NCBI RefSeq assembly: GCF_002575655.3
Contig: NC_053040.3
Span: 363,070,267-363,134,266 of the forward strand
Direction of reading: 5' to 3'
DNA from: Aegilops tauschii subsp. strangulata
Lineage: Eukaryota > Streptophyta > Magnoliopsida > Poales > Poaceae
Length of the DNA: 64,000 nt
Positions 10,872-21,176 of this stretch are shown here, one piece after another (the stretch's first letter is position 1; the number at the start of each line of letters is the position of its first letter). The notes beneath the pieces are model-generated. The model had not been told where the DNA came from. It ran no database searches and was given only the letters and a program-made list of their open reading frames with translations. A program made the position numbers and the translations under genes.

Positions 10872-12207
10872 TGTAAGTGCATCTAGTGCCACTCGTTGTT
10901 GGTTTTGGAGTATTTAAGACAAACTTGGTTGTGGGACTAATGTGTTTGTGAGATTCACAAAAGAACACATGTATAAGTCCGTATGGATTTGGTTTACCCA
11001 TCAATGATGACCCCTAAAAATGTATGAAGACATTGAAGATAACGATGGTTCACAAAGATATTCGTGTTGAAGATAATGGTACGCGAAGACTTCTGCTTGA
11101 AGACAATGAAGGTGAAGATGTAGTCTTTTGATAGTTTCATTTTCTTCTTTCATGAGTGATAGGAACCACCGAACTGTTAAGTGGGGTCGAGGTAAACAAA
11201 GCCAGAAAACTGACGTGATGCTCAACCTAAAATCCAATGTCTTCGAGTGAAGACAATGAGAGAAAACCTCTTCTAGAGTTGGTTCAGTCAGCTTTACTTG
11301 GAGCCCAAGTCAAGCTGACGCGTGTGTTCGAAATCCGACCTTTAGACACGTGTTGGTTGTCCACTGACCCTGGGTCATTTCGGACATATCATGTTAGGTT
11401 GCCTCCTGGCTATAAATATCCCACCCCCTCCACCATAAGTTGGTGGCTGCTCCGAGTTTGTGCACGCTTTTTGTTGTTTGAGAGCATTCCACCTCCGAAG
11501 CCTTTGAGAGAGAATCCTTGCGAGGACAAGACCCAAAACACCCAGAGCCCAAAGTGTTTTGAGCATCACTGAAGTCGATGTGAACTGAAGACTTGTTACA
11601 CTTGAAGACTGTGATCTTCCAGTCGGTTAGGCGTCGCGTTTTGATCATCTAAGAGTCATTGTTGATCGCTAATGAACGAAGTCTGTGAAGGTTTGGAAGT
11701 CTACCTTGAAGACTTACCTGAGTGATTGGGCGAGATCTGTGGGTGTTAGCTCAAGGGGAATAAGGTGAGGATGTGGTCTTCTGAGTTCAATCTCAGCCTC
11801 CCTAACCACACGTACAGTTGTCACAACAATTGGAACCGGTCAAACAAATTATTTGTCTTCACCAAGCTACTTGTTCAATCACTTCACTCCTTTACTTATT
11901 GTTTAGTTTCGTGAAGCTCTTGCTTGCTCGTTTTGTTCGGAGACTTTGTGTGAAGACATTCCCTCTGATTACATCTTTTTCTTCACAATATCTTCCTAAA
12001 CTATTTTGTCCTACCTAGTTGTTATTTGTCTTTGTACATTACTTCTAGAGTTCATTGACTTTCTAGCATACCTAGTGTAGTTTATCTTCCGCTGCATCCT
12101 ATTTTGTTACTATTTCACTTCTGCGTCTTCGAAGACATTGCATGTCTTGTAGACATTCATAAAAAATTGCCTATTCACCCCCCTCTAGTCGATAAATAGC
12201 ACTTTCA
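10872..12207 (+). mobile_element. Copia 5' LTR
   Basis: A 1336-base LTR beginning TGTAAGTGCATCTAGTGCC and ending ...AATAGCACTTTCA, directly followed by a primer-binding site complementary to initiator tRNA-Met. A TATA-like GGCTATAAATATCC is at about 11408. The start sequence is familiar from Triticeae Copia families (Maximus-like is my best guess, not certain). The matching 3' LTR is not in the window, so the element is broken. Confidence 0.8.
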
Positions 12208-12209
12208 AT

Positions 12210-12221
12210 TGGTATCAGAGC
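12210..12221 (+). other. Copia primer-binding site (tRNA-iMet type)
   Basis: TGGTATCAGAGC, two bases after the LTR end, is the standard minus-strand priming site complementary to the 3' end of plant initiator tRNA-Met used by Copia elements. It fixes the LTR boundary and the plus orientation. Confidence 0.9.
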
Positions 12222-12276
12222 AAGGTGCTCCCTTGTTCTGTGTGATTCGGTTTAACCACCTGTAGTTTTAGCTACG

Positions 12277-12720
12277 TTGAGTGCAGGGATAATCAAGGTT
12301 TCCGCTACTTGTCTCGTCTTCGATGGCACTGAGTTCCCCTACTGGAAGAATGAGATATGCATGCATCTTGAAGCCATTGGCAATGACCTCTGGTATGTCG
12401 TCTGGACCGGCATTCCCAAGGTTGGTGAAGGTGTCACCGCTGCTGATGTGAAGAGGTTCGCACAACTGGACTCAACCGCTAAGAACATCATCTGTGGTCA
12501 TCTGACCAAAGGGCAGTATGGACGTGTGAGTACTCTGGATTCTACAAAGCTAGTCTGGGACTGGCTCTCCAAGGTCAATGAAGGCGTCTCATCCCAGAGA
12601 GACTCAAGAATTGATGTTCTTTACAATCTCTTCAACCGCGTCAAGAGGCTCGACAATGAAAATGTTTAGCTTACCTTTGAATGTCTCACTAATATCACCA
12701 ATGAGCTTCATGCTCTGAGT
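12277..12720 (+). pseudogene. gag: Copia gag, N-terminal part, interrupted
   Basis: Nucleocapsid/capsid precursor of the Copia element starting at 10872. Residues around 14-30 carry FDGTEFPYWKNEICMHL, the conserved start of plant Copia gag (UBN2/Retrotran_gag_2 type), followed by KNIICGHLTK and VWDWLSKVNEG. The expected start codon is TTG at 12277, so ATG appears to have been lost. A TAG stands at 12667-12669 where coding similarity continues (LTFECLTNITNELHAL). The frame is then cut at 12721 by insertion of another LTR. The missing protease and part of integrase do not reappear; the remainder resumes at 18960. Confidence 0.85.
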
Positions 12721-12721
12721 G

Positions 12722-13608
12722 TGTCGGAGTCGGGGCTCTGGTGACCCAAAGAGGTTCAAACTCTGGGGTGCGCTAGTTCCTCTGCCCTCGCTCTGCCTCA
12801 CAACCTCACGGTGACACTCTGGCGTGCTCAAGCTAAGGAAGAAGAATAGTGGACACGACAGTTTACACAGGTTCGGGCCAACTTGCGGTCTAAAACCCTA
12901 CTCCTGCTTGGTTGCGATTGCTTGAGGATGAGAGTGAGTAAAATGGTCGGTTTTGGCTAGCTTGGGTTCGATCCCCCTCTACGGTGGCAACCTGCCCTAT
13001 CTTATACTGGCCCTGATCGTCTTCCCCCGAAAACACAAGGCGGGAAGCGTTGCCACAATGCCCAGTTTGAAGGGGGGACATGGCTGTAGCTTATTCTGAC
13101 AAAAGTAGTCTTCGCCTACAAAAAGCCTCCTGTCGTGACGTGCTGGTGGGCTCGGGGATGATCTCCGTCTTGGCGAGCCCCCAGCCTTGGTCTTCTTGCA
13201 CCAAACGGGAAATCTTTGGAGATTGCTTTGGGAGCCGATGTGTTGTCCTTGCTCCCTTAGCAAGAAAGAGGAGAGCTTCCTCATCGTGCCCGCTGGCACG
13301 GCCTCTGACACCGCTCGTCGTGGCACGCATCACCCATGTGAAGACGTAGGACCGCGCGACCCCGCCGAGCCATCCTTGACTAGTCTGCACCGGGAAGGGC
13401 CTCGGGGGCAGCCTCGAGACGGCCTCGCGAGGGGGGCGTCACGAGGCTCCTAATGATGCTTTACTGACGTGCGCCTCACGAGGTGAGGGCCCTCGCAAGG
13501 GTCTCGCTCATTAAGTCCAATGGTGGGCCGCGCTAGTCCCATGGCATGCACCGCATCTTGGTCCACACGCAGAAGGGCCTGGGTACCCCTAGTCCCACGG
13601 GCCTGACA
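12722..13608 (-). mobile_element. Reverse-oriented LTR of a third Gypsy-type family (element 4)
   Basis: An 887-base LTR read on the minus strand: it starts TGTCAGGCCCGTGGG at 13608 and ends ...CCCCGACTCCGACA at 12722. A TATAAG box on the minus strand at about 13002-13007 supports this orientation. Immediately right of it (GTAGCCCCCTGGG, minus-strand CCCAGGGGGCTAC) is a purine-rich polypurine tract, so this is the 3' LTR of an element running right to left. The other LTR is not found, so the element is truncated on its 5' side. It interrupts Copia gag at 12721. Confidence 0.65.
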
Positions 13609-13913
13609 GTAGCCCCCTGGGCCCGCGGCATGCACGACTTCGCCAATTGGAGGGGTGAAACAGTGCGGGCCCCAACCGCCTGCGGGTCAAGAGCGACGCG
13701 TGGCCCACGACGGGGCGCAGGACGCCCCCACTTCCCCATGACGCCTCGGCAACTACCCGACTAACAAAAAGCCTGCGCGCTGCGCGGGGCCATCACTGCT
13801 CTTCTCTTATCTTGCATCCGTCTTGCTGCGCCTCTCTTCTCCGCGTGAGACTCCTCCCAATCTAATCTCAAGCGCGGCTCTTTCTCCACCTCGCTCGCGG
13901 CCACGACGCACGA
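13609..13913 (+). other. Leader/promoter region between the element 4 LTR and its antisense gene
   Basis: GC-rich region with a CCAATTGG box near 13652 and a pyrimidine-rich leader (CTCTTCTCTTATCTTGC) before ATG 13914. There is no convincing TATA box. By analogy with element 1 it should contain the promoter of the opposite-strand gene. Confidence 0.35.
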
Positions 13914-14924
13914 ATGGTGCCCACATGCAAGAAGGCGAAGCCCATGGCCCCGGCCGTGAGCCCTCCAGTCATCGGGTCGGCGCTCCTAACCTCCTCCGTC
14001 GCTGCGGAGGAGGACCTTGGCCCGATGCTCCCACTGGTAGTCGGCGACTAGAACGAGGGGCAAGCGACCCAAGTCTCGCTGGGCTCGGAAACATGGAGCG
14101 GTCTGGGGGAGTCCGCCTACGCCTTCTTCCTCCACATCATTTACGCTGGGTTGGTCCCCCCGTTCTCCGATTTCTTCTATGCCATCCTCTCCCACTATCG
14201 AATCCATGCCCTGCACCTTCAGCCCATCTCCATTCTCGTCCTCGCTATCTTCGCCTTCTACTGCGAGGCCTTCGTGGACGTGAGGCCCTCGGTGGCGCTC
14301 TTTCGTCACTTCTTCAGCCTGCGGTTCACTGTCCAGGACCAGCGCTTCGCGTGCGTCTCCTTCGTCGATGTCAAGGACGAGAACATCTGCCTGAAGGCCA
14401 GGAATAAGGTGGAGGGCTACCGGCAACGTTGGGTCTTCATGGAAGCGCGTCGGGTCAGCTTGCTCCTGATGACCCATGCGGCCCTGTCTGAGCAGAACCC
14501 CAGGTGGGGCCATGAGAAGCTTGACGACCCAAGGGCGGAGCCCATCCTGGAGCGGATAGCCGCGCATGGGGACGCGAAGCTGACGGGGGCGATGATCATC
14601 AAGGAGTTCCTGGGGCAGCGCATCGCGCCGCTCCAAGCGCACTCGCGGACCGTGTGGGAATACACCGACACAGGGGATGCGATGAGGCTGCACGCTGCCA
14701 GCGTGACGTCCGATGAGCTAGACGGGGCCCTGAGGGCTCTGCTTGGCTACACCCCGAGGGTCCCCCTGAGGTTGCGTCCCCATGGTACATCTATGAGGAT
14801 AAGGCGGAGCTGGTCACGGAGATGCCCACCTTCGACGAGGCTCGCACCGAGCAGCCGCAGTGTCCTGCACTGGAACCCCTCCACGGTGGTGGTGTCCTCC
14901 AGTGAGGGCAACAGGGGCGAGGAC
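13914..14924 (+). pseudogene. Antisense gene of Gypsy element 4 ('putative gypsy type transposon' family), 5' part
   Basis: Gene on the strand opposite to the direction of its host element, next to the 3' LTR. It begins MVPTCKKAKPMAPAV; TAG interrupts at codon 46 (14049-14051), then the frame stays open through FFLHIIYAG, FSDFFYAILSHYRIHALHL, an aromatic-rich helix with YCEAFVDVRPSVALFRHFF, and GYRQRWVF. A frameshift near 14770 moves the coding-like frame (PWYIYEDKAELVTEM). The FSDFF...L..P...LFRHFF pattern matches the genes at 29076 and 50308 and the grass Transposase_28 family. The function of this family is unknown; 'transposase' is a database name only. The gene is split at 14924 by a solo LTR. 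Confidence 0.6.
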
Positions 14925-16655
14925 TGAAGGAAATATGCCCTAGAGGCAATAATAAAGTTATTATTTATTTCCTTATTTCATGATAAATGTTTATTATTCA
15001 TGCTAGAATTGTATTAACGGGAAACATAATACTTGTGTGAATACATAGACAAAACAGAGTGTCACTAGTATGCCTCTACTTGACTAGCTCGTTGATCAAA
15101 GATGGTTATGTTTCCTAGCCATAGACATGAGTTGTCATTTGATTAACGGGATCACATTATTAGGAGAATGATGTGATTGACTTGACCCATTCCGTTAGCT
15201 TAGCACTTGATCGTTTAGTATGTTGCTATTGCTTTCTTCATGACTTATACATGTTCCTATGACTATGAGATTATGCAACTCCCGTTTATCGGAGGAACAC
15301 TTTGTGTGCTACCAAACGTCACAACGTAACTGGGTGATTATAAAGGAGATCTACAGGTGTCTCCGAAGGTACTTGTTGGGTTGGCGTATTTCGAGATTAG
15401 GATTTGTCACTCCGATTGTCGGAGAGGTATCTCTGGGCCCTCTCGGTAATGCACATCACTTAAAGCCTTGCAAGCATTGCAACTAAAGAGTTTGTTGCAA
15501 GATGATGTATTACGAAACGAGTAAAGAGACTTGCCGGTAACGAGATTGAACTATGTATTGAGATACCGACGATCGAATCTCGGGCAAGTAACATACCGAT
15601 GACAAAGGGAACAACGTATGTTGTTATGCGGTCTAACCGATAAAGATCTTCGTAGAATATGTGGGAGCCAATATGAGCATCCAGGTTCCGCTATTGGTTA
15701 TTGACTGGAGACATGTCTCAGTCATGTCTACATAGTTCTCGAACCCGTAGGGTCCGCACGCTTAACGTTACGATGACAGTTATATTATGAGTTTATATGT
15801 TTTGATGTACCGAAGGTTGTTCGGAGTCCCGGATGTGATCACGGACATGACGAGGAGTCTCGAAATGGTCGAGACATAAAGATTGATATATTGGACGACT
15901 ATATTCGAACACCGGAAATGTTCCGGGTGATTTCGGAGAAAACCGGAGTGCCGGAGGGTTACCGGAACCCCCCCGGGAGAAGTAATGGGCCTTAGTGGAG
16001 AGAGAGAGAGGGGCAGCCAGGAGGGGCCGCGCGCCCCCTCCCCCTCTGGTCGGAATTGGACTAGGAGGGGGGGCGGCGCCCCCCTTTCCTTCTCCCTCTC
16101 CCCCTTCCTTTCCCCCCTCCTAGTAGGAGTAGGAAAGAGGGGAGTCCTACTCCTACTAGGAGGAGGACTCCTCCTCCAAGCGCGCCAACAAAGGGCCGGC
16201 CGGCCTCCCCCTTGCTCCTTTATATACAGGGGCAGGAGGGCACCCCATAGACACAACAATTGATCTATTGATCTCTTAGCCGTGTGCGGTGCCCCCTCCA
16301 CCATATTACACCTCGATAATATCGTAGCGGTGCTTAGGCGAAGCCCTGCGTCGGTAGAACATCATCATCATCACCACGCCATCGTGCTGAAGAAACTCTC
16401 CCTCAACACTCGGCTGGATCGGAGTTCGAGGGACGTCATCGAGCTGAACGTGTGCTGAACTCGGAGGTGCCGTGCGTCCGGTACTTGATCGGTCGGATCG
16501 TGAAGACGTACGACTACATCAACCGCGTTGTGTTAACGCTTCCGCTTTCGGTCTACGAGGGTACGTGGACAACACTCTCCCCTCTCGTTGCTATGCATCA
16601 CCATGATCTTGCGTGTGCGTAGGATTTTTTTTTGAAATTACTACGTTCCCCAACA
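14925..16655 (+). mobile_element. Angela/BARE/WIS-type Copia solo LTR
   Basis: A 1731-base LTR starting TGAAGGAAATATGCCCTAGAGG and ending ...ACTACGTTCCCCAACA, the hallmark termini of the Angela/BARE1/WIS2 Copia families of Triticeae. The 5-base sequence AGGAC occurs on both sides (14920-14924 and 16656-16660) as a target-site duplication, with no internal domain, so this is a solo LTR left by LTR-LTR recombination. A TATA box (TTTATATACAG) lies at about 16219. The second base pair of the usual TGTTGG start is altered (TGAAGG). Confidence 0.93.
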
Positions 16656-16955
16656 AGGACTCGGAGGCAACGTAGGAGGAAGAGGACGTTGGCCGGGCGC
16701 GACCGCTCCATCCCCGCCGGTTCCTGTGCGCCTTCGGGGACGACGTAGACGAGCAGCCCTAGGCGACATCTCCTCGGCCCGCCAACACGGTGAGGGGAAT
16801 GGGGCCCAACCCGGCGGCTGCCCAGCCACCAGTGGCGGGGGCCCACGTCGGCGAGGCGGTGCCCACACCCGTGGCGGCTGCATCTCTCCAGGGGGACTTC
16901 CCTGACCCTCAGGGAGGGTGGAGACCCAGTTGGACTCACCGAGGACCGCGCCGAG
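16656..16955 (+). pseudogene. Antisense gene of element 4, continuation after the solo LTR
   Basis: GC-rich, coding-like DNA that continues the gene interrupted at 14924, starting in the duplicated AGGAC. The frame reads EDSEAT, then a stop, then EEEDVGR, and later Ala/Pro-rich sequence. This fits an acidic/disordered region like the C-terminal half of the related genes. Several stops are present. It ends where the next LTR begins at 16956. Confidence 0.45.
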
Positions 16956-18534
16956 TGATATGTCTCCAAAGTATCTATAATTTTTTATTGTTCCATGCTA
17001 TTATATTATCTATCTTGGATGTTTTATATGCATTTTGGTACTATTTTATATCCTTTTTTGGGAATAACCTATTAACCTAGTGCCCAGTGCCAGTTGCTGT
17101 TTTTCCTTGTTTTTGACTTTTCTAGAAAGGAATATCAAACGGAGTCCAAATGGAATAAAACTTTACGGTGATTTTTCTTGGACCAGAAGAAACCTAGTAG
17201 ACTTGGAGAGAGGGCGAGAGACCAACGGGGAGGCCACAAGCCCTGAGTCCGAGCCCTAGGGGGAGCCCCCCTGGCTTGTGGGCCCCCTGTAGACCTTCCA
17301 ACCCTAATTCTGGCTCTATAAATACCCAAATATTCCATCTACATCAGAAGTGTCCACAAAAATACTTTTCCGCCGCCGCAAGCTTCTGTTCTCGTCAGAT
17401 CCCATCCTGGGGCCTTTTTTGGCAATCTGCCAGAGGGGGATTTGATCACGGAGGGCCTCTACACCAACCTTGCTACCCTTCCAATGACGTGTGAGTAGTT
17501 TACCACAGACATACGGGTCCATAGCTAGTAGCTAGATGGCTTCTTCTCTCTCTTTGATCTTCAATACAATGGTCTCCTTGATGTTCTTGGAGTTTTATCC
17601 GATGTAATCTTCTTTTGCGGTGTGTTTGTTGAGATCCGATGAATCATGGGTTTATGATTAGATTATCTATGAATATTATTTGAGTCTTCTCTGAACTCTT
17701 TTATGCATGATTTAAATAGCTTTGTATTTCTCTCCGATCTATCGATTTGGTTTGGCTAACTAGATTGATCTATCTTGCCATGGGAGAGGTGCCTTGTGAT
17801 GGGTTCAATCTTGCGGTGTCCTCACCCAGTGACATAGTAGGGGTAGCAAGGCACGTATTGTATTGTTGCCATTAAGGATAAAAAGATGGGGTTTATATCA
17901 TATTGCTTGAGTTTATGCCTCTACATCATGTCATCTTGCTTAATGTGTTACTCTGTTCTCTTGAACTTAATATTCTAGATGCAGGCAGGAGTCGGTCGAT
18001 GTGTGGAGTAATAGTAGTAGATGCAGGCAGGAATCGGTCTACTTGTCACGGACGTGATGCCTATATTCATGATCAGTGCCTTAGATATCGTCATAACTAT
18101 GCACTTTTCTATCAATTGCTCAACAGTAATTTGTTTACCCACCGTACGTTCTCTTTCAAGAGAGAAACCTCTAGTGAAACTTATGGCTCCTGGGTCTATT
18201 TTCCATCATATATTTTCAGATCTATCAAACTGAAAACCCAAAAATACCTTGCTGCAATTTATTTACCTTTACTTTATTTTGCCTTTTATTTATCTTTTAT
18301 ATCTATCTCTTAGATCTCACTCTTGCAAGTGGCCGTGAAGGGATTGACAACCCCTTTATCACATTGGGTGCAAGTGTTTGTTAGTTTGTGCAGGTGCATC
18401 TATTGGGGACTTGCTTGTTCCTCTTACTGGATTGATACCTTGGTTCTCAAACTGAGGGAAATACTTATCTCTACTTTGCTGCATCACCCTTTCCTCTTGA
18501 AGGGAAAAACCAACGCAAGCTCAAGAAGTAGCTA
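16956..18534 (+). mobile_element. Gypsy-type LTR, same class as the LTR at the window start
   Basis: Starts TGATATGTCTCCAAAGTATC and ends near 18534 (CTCAAGAAGTAGCT), with TATAAATA at 17317-17324. The sequence class (TGATACGTCTCC start; CTTGCAAGTGGCCGTGAAGGGATTGACAACCCC near the end) is highly repeated in Triticeae. Its first 300 bases are similar to positions 20-330 of this window. The left flank is CCGAG but no matching duplication is seen on the right, so the right border may have been altered by a deletion. No internal domain: a solo or truncated copy. The short ORFs here are spurious. Confidence 0.75.
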
Positions 18535-18959
18535 GTTGCCAGGTGGGCCGACTCATGGCCCAAAGTCTAAGTTGTCGGTACTTACAAGACGCCAAAGGAG
18601 TTTACTTTGGAAGGAAGACAAGTAGAAGATAGATTTGGTCACGGGTTATACTACAACCTGGACTCTGTTGTAATCCCAGGGCCTCTACCTATATATTAAG
18701 GGGAGCCCTTGGGGTAGAAGGGACTAAGTTACAAGCTCTCGAGTACTAGGCTAGCTAAGTCGCACCCTTGTAATCAAGATCTCTAGCAATAATCAATCAA
18801 GCAAGAAGTAGGCCATTACCTCCACCGAGAGGGGACGAACCTGGGTAAATCTTTGTCTCTCAATTCCGATCAACCCCATTCAACCTGGGTAAACCTCGCT
18901 GCGATGGCCTCACGATTAAGTCCTTTCACGAGGACATTTGCCGTGACAAAACCACGGCA
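18535..18959 (+). mobile_element. Truncated LTR fragment (right end) of another Gypsy family
   Basis: Contains a TATA-like CTATATATTAAGGGG at about 18688 and a leader with GGGTAAATCTTTGTCTCTC. It ends CCGTGACAAAACCACGGCA at 18959, the typical 3' terminus of a Triticeae LTR that in reverse begins TGCCGTGGTTTTGTCACGG. The left end is missing. Copia coding sequence resumes directly after it. A piece of the same sequence is pasted at 19729-19828. Confidence 0.55.
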
Positions 18960-19525
18960 TCACTCATGAGCTATCTGCTCCATATACCCCTCAGCAGAAT
19001 GGTGCCCTGGAGTGCAAGAATAGGACTCTCATTCAAATGGCTCACACTATGCTTGACGAATACAAGACACCACGCAAGTGGTGGCCTGAAGCCATTGACA
19101 CTTCATGCCAAATCATCAACAGAGTATATCTTCACAAGTTCTTCAAGAAGACATCATATGAGCTAATCACTGGTAAGAAGCCAAATGTTAGTTATTTGTA
19201 AGTCTTCGATGCTAGGTGTTGGATAAGGAATCCACATCACACTCCCAAATTTGCACCGAAAGCACATGAGGGTTTTATGCTTGGCTACAGAAAGGACTCG
19301 CACACCTACAAAGTCTTCAGCCTCTATCACCATAAAGTGGTTGAAACTGTAGATGTGCAATTCCATGAGACTGGCGGCTCACAAAAAGAGCACCTGCCAA
19401 ATGTGCTAGATGAAATGCCTCCTAGTGAATCCATCAAGCTAATGGGTATTGAAGAAATCATACCCACCGAGGAAGATAGAGAAGAAGAGGTTGTGATTCC
19501 AGCTCATGTCCAGTGTCCAACGTGA
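18960..19525 (+). pseudogene. pol: Copia integrase C-terminal half (fragment)
   Basis: Continuation of the Copia element started at 10872. The frame includes SAPYTPQQNGALECKNRTL (the integrase motif with the catalytic glutamate region), KWWPEAIDTSCQIINRV and YELITGKKPN, then TAA at 19199-19201, then GFMLGYRKDSHTYKVF, which belongs to the C-terminal region typical of plant Copia integrase. The protein N-terminal to PYTPQQNG (protease and the first half of integrase) is absent, so the insertion at 12722 was accompanied by a large deletion. Acidic sequence up to about 19525 is the normal linker towards RT. Confidence 0.85.
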
Positions 19526-19728
19526 AGACAATACTCAGCCTGAAGACAATGCTGAAACTGAAGACAATGATGTTGGCGGTGAAGACCCTATTCATCCTTT
19601 GTGTGGCCAATAAAGTTCAGATTGAGAAGATTCTTGACAACATCAATGCACCTGGCCCTCTCACCCATTCAAGAGCTATGCATCTAGCCAACTTTTGTGG
19701 GCACTTTGCATTTGTCTTCAGGCCATTC
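19526..19728 (+). pseudogene. Copia integrase-RT linker remnant
   Basis: Degraded coding sequence, with GAAGACAATG repeats coding an acidic linker, then NKVQIEKILDNINAPGPLT and HLANFCGHFAFV. This segment normally precedes RT in Triticeae Copia elements. Frame changes occur around 19525-19610. Confidence 0.65.
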
Positions 19729-19828
19729 AATTCCGATCAACCCCGTTCAAGTAGGCTATTACCTCCACCAAGAGGGGCCGAACGTGGGTAAACCTTTGTC
19801 TCTCAATTCCGATCAACCTCGTTCAATC
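19729..19828. repeat. LTR-derived filler sequence inside Copia pol
   Basis: About 100 bases flanked by direct repeats of CAATTCCGATCAACCnCGTTCAA (at about 19729-19751 and 19806-19828). Its middle, TTACCTCCACCAAGAGGGGCCGAAC, is nearly identical to 18815-18840 in the LTR fragment upstream. It replaces the coding segment expected between HFAFV and QQFELN. This looks like patch DNA copied during double-strand-break repair. Confidence 0.6.
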
Positions 19829-20200
19829 CAGCTTCAACAATTTGAGCTCAATATATGTGTGGGAACTAGTCAAACGTCATGATCCATGCAAGCAGAAAAT
19901 TATTGGCACCAAATGGATCTATCGCCACAAGCAAGATGAACATGGTCAAGTTTTCAAAAACAAAGCTCATCTTGTTGCACAAGGATACATGGAAGTTGAA
20001 GGAATCAACTTTGATGAAACATTTGCTCCTGTGGCTAGACTGGAAGCCATTCGTATACTGCTAGCCTACGCCAACCATCATGATATCCTCTTATATCAAA
20101 TGGATGTGAAGAGTGCCTTCCTCAATGGCAAGATTGAAGAAGAAGTCTATGTTGCTCAACCACCTGGTTTCGAAGATCCAAAGCACCCTGACAAGGTCAG
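19829..20200 (+). pseudogene. pol: Copia reverse transcriptase N-terminal part (fragment)
   Basis: Continuation of Copia pol. The frame gives [20 protein letters not shown], then [20 protein letters not shown] and [19 protein letters not shown], the canonical start of the RVT_2 reverse transcriptase with the first catalytic aspartate region ([10 protein letters not shown]). It stops at HPDKV, where sequence jumps to the end of RNase H. The YVDD-containing palm is therefore deleted. Confidence 0.9.
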
Positions 20201-20390
20201 CACTCCGAGATGAATCATATCTAGATTAGACATCATTTTCTTCGTGATCATGAGCTCAAAGAAGACATTGACATCATTCACGTCAACATTGAAGATCAAT
20301 TGGCTGATATCTTCACGAAGCCTTTGGATGAGAAGGGGTTTTGCAAGTTGTGGTGTGAGCTAAATATCTTAGAATCTTCAAATGTCCAGT
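20201..20390 (+). pseudogene. pol: Copia RNase H C-terminal tail (fragment)
   Basis: After an internal deletion the sequence resumes with DNA that, allowing frame changes, reads HEQKEDIDIIHVN and QLADIFTKPLDE, the conserved end of plant Copia RNase H. The open frames are short, so this is a relic. It ends near 20390. Confidence 0.75.
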
Positions 20391-20697
20391 AATGGACACA
20401 CATGCTAACGCTTATGCATTGTTGATGACTTTGATGTACAACACACAAAATAACGTATGTCTTCAATTCATGAAGATATATACTCTAGGTGTGAATAAAT
20501 TAACGCACAATTTGACTTCTGAGCGCCACCACAAGTTGTGCACCGTGTCTGGGTCTAATACTTCCTATATGGTGGATAACGTCACCACCAAATTTCTTGA
20601 AGATTTTCATTTGACATCATATCTCTTGCAATATCTTCTTGATTTGGTTTGTCTTCGAACTAGCATTTATCTTCGCACTTGCTTTGAATCATTCGAC

Positions 20698-20700
<3 letters not shown>
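20391..20700 (+). other. Probable 3' non-coding DNA of the Copia element
   Basis: AT-rich DNA directly downstream of the RNase H tail. No 3' LTR (no TGTAAGTGCATC) follows before the (TA)n run, so the Copia element is truncated here. Confidence 0.4.

Positions 20701-20770
<70 letters not shown>
20701..20770. repeat. (TA)35 microsatellite
   Basis: Seventy uninterrupted bases of TA, followed by TTGTGTGTGTGTATATGTATGTA. The ORF here that encodes an Ile-Tyr repeat is an artefact. It sits 24 bases from a MITE with TA target-site duplications. Confidence 0.97.
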
Positions 20771-20774
<4 letters not shown>

Positions 20775-20793
20775 GTGTGTGTATATGTATGTA

Positions 20794-21176
20794 CATAGGG
20801 AAAATCCATCCTACCACCTGGTGGTATTTACCCCATATGTCTTATATACTACCATGTGGTACTATATATACTACTTTATTATTTTAAATATATTCATATA
20901 CTATATCTAAGATATTTTGAAGCAAGTTACATGAAAAAATTGTATAGGAGCCCATAGTTTTCGTTATATTTGTGAAATACGTACATATTTATATGTAAAA
21001 AGAGCATACTGAAAACATGGTATATACTACCTAAAAATTAGTATATGTATTATCTAATCATTGTTATATACTACATACTACACGTACATACTCTCGATTT
21101 CGACGGACACTACATACAACATACAAAAGGGAAGTGGTAGTAATTACCACTGCTTGTAGGAAATATTTGTCCTATG
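20794..21176. mobile_element. MITE with about 45-base inverted repeats and TA duplication
   Basis: A 383-base AT-rich element beginning CATAGGGAAAATCCATCC and ending GGAAATATTTGTCCTATG. The two ends form an imperfect terminal inverted repeat over about 45 bases, including CTACCACCTGGTGGTA-like and GTGGTAATTACTACCAC-like palindromes. It is flanked by TA on both sides (20792-20793 and 21177-21178), as in Tc1/mariner-derived MITEs. The flanks are AT-rich, so the TA alone is weak evidence; the inverted repeat is the main support. No coding capacity. Confidence 0.6.

Noticed and set aside
20392..20910. 172-codon ORF with a long Ile-Tyr repeat
   Set aside because: The repeat is the translation of the (TA)35 microsatellite; no family resemblance.
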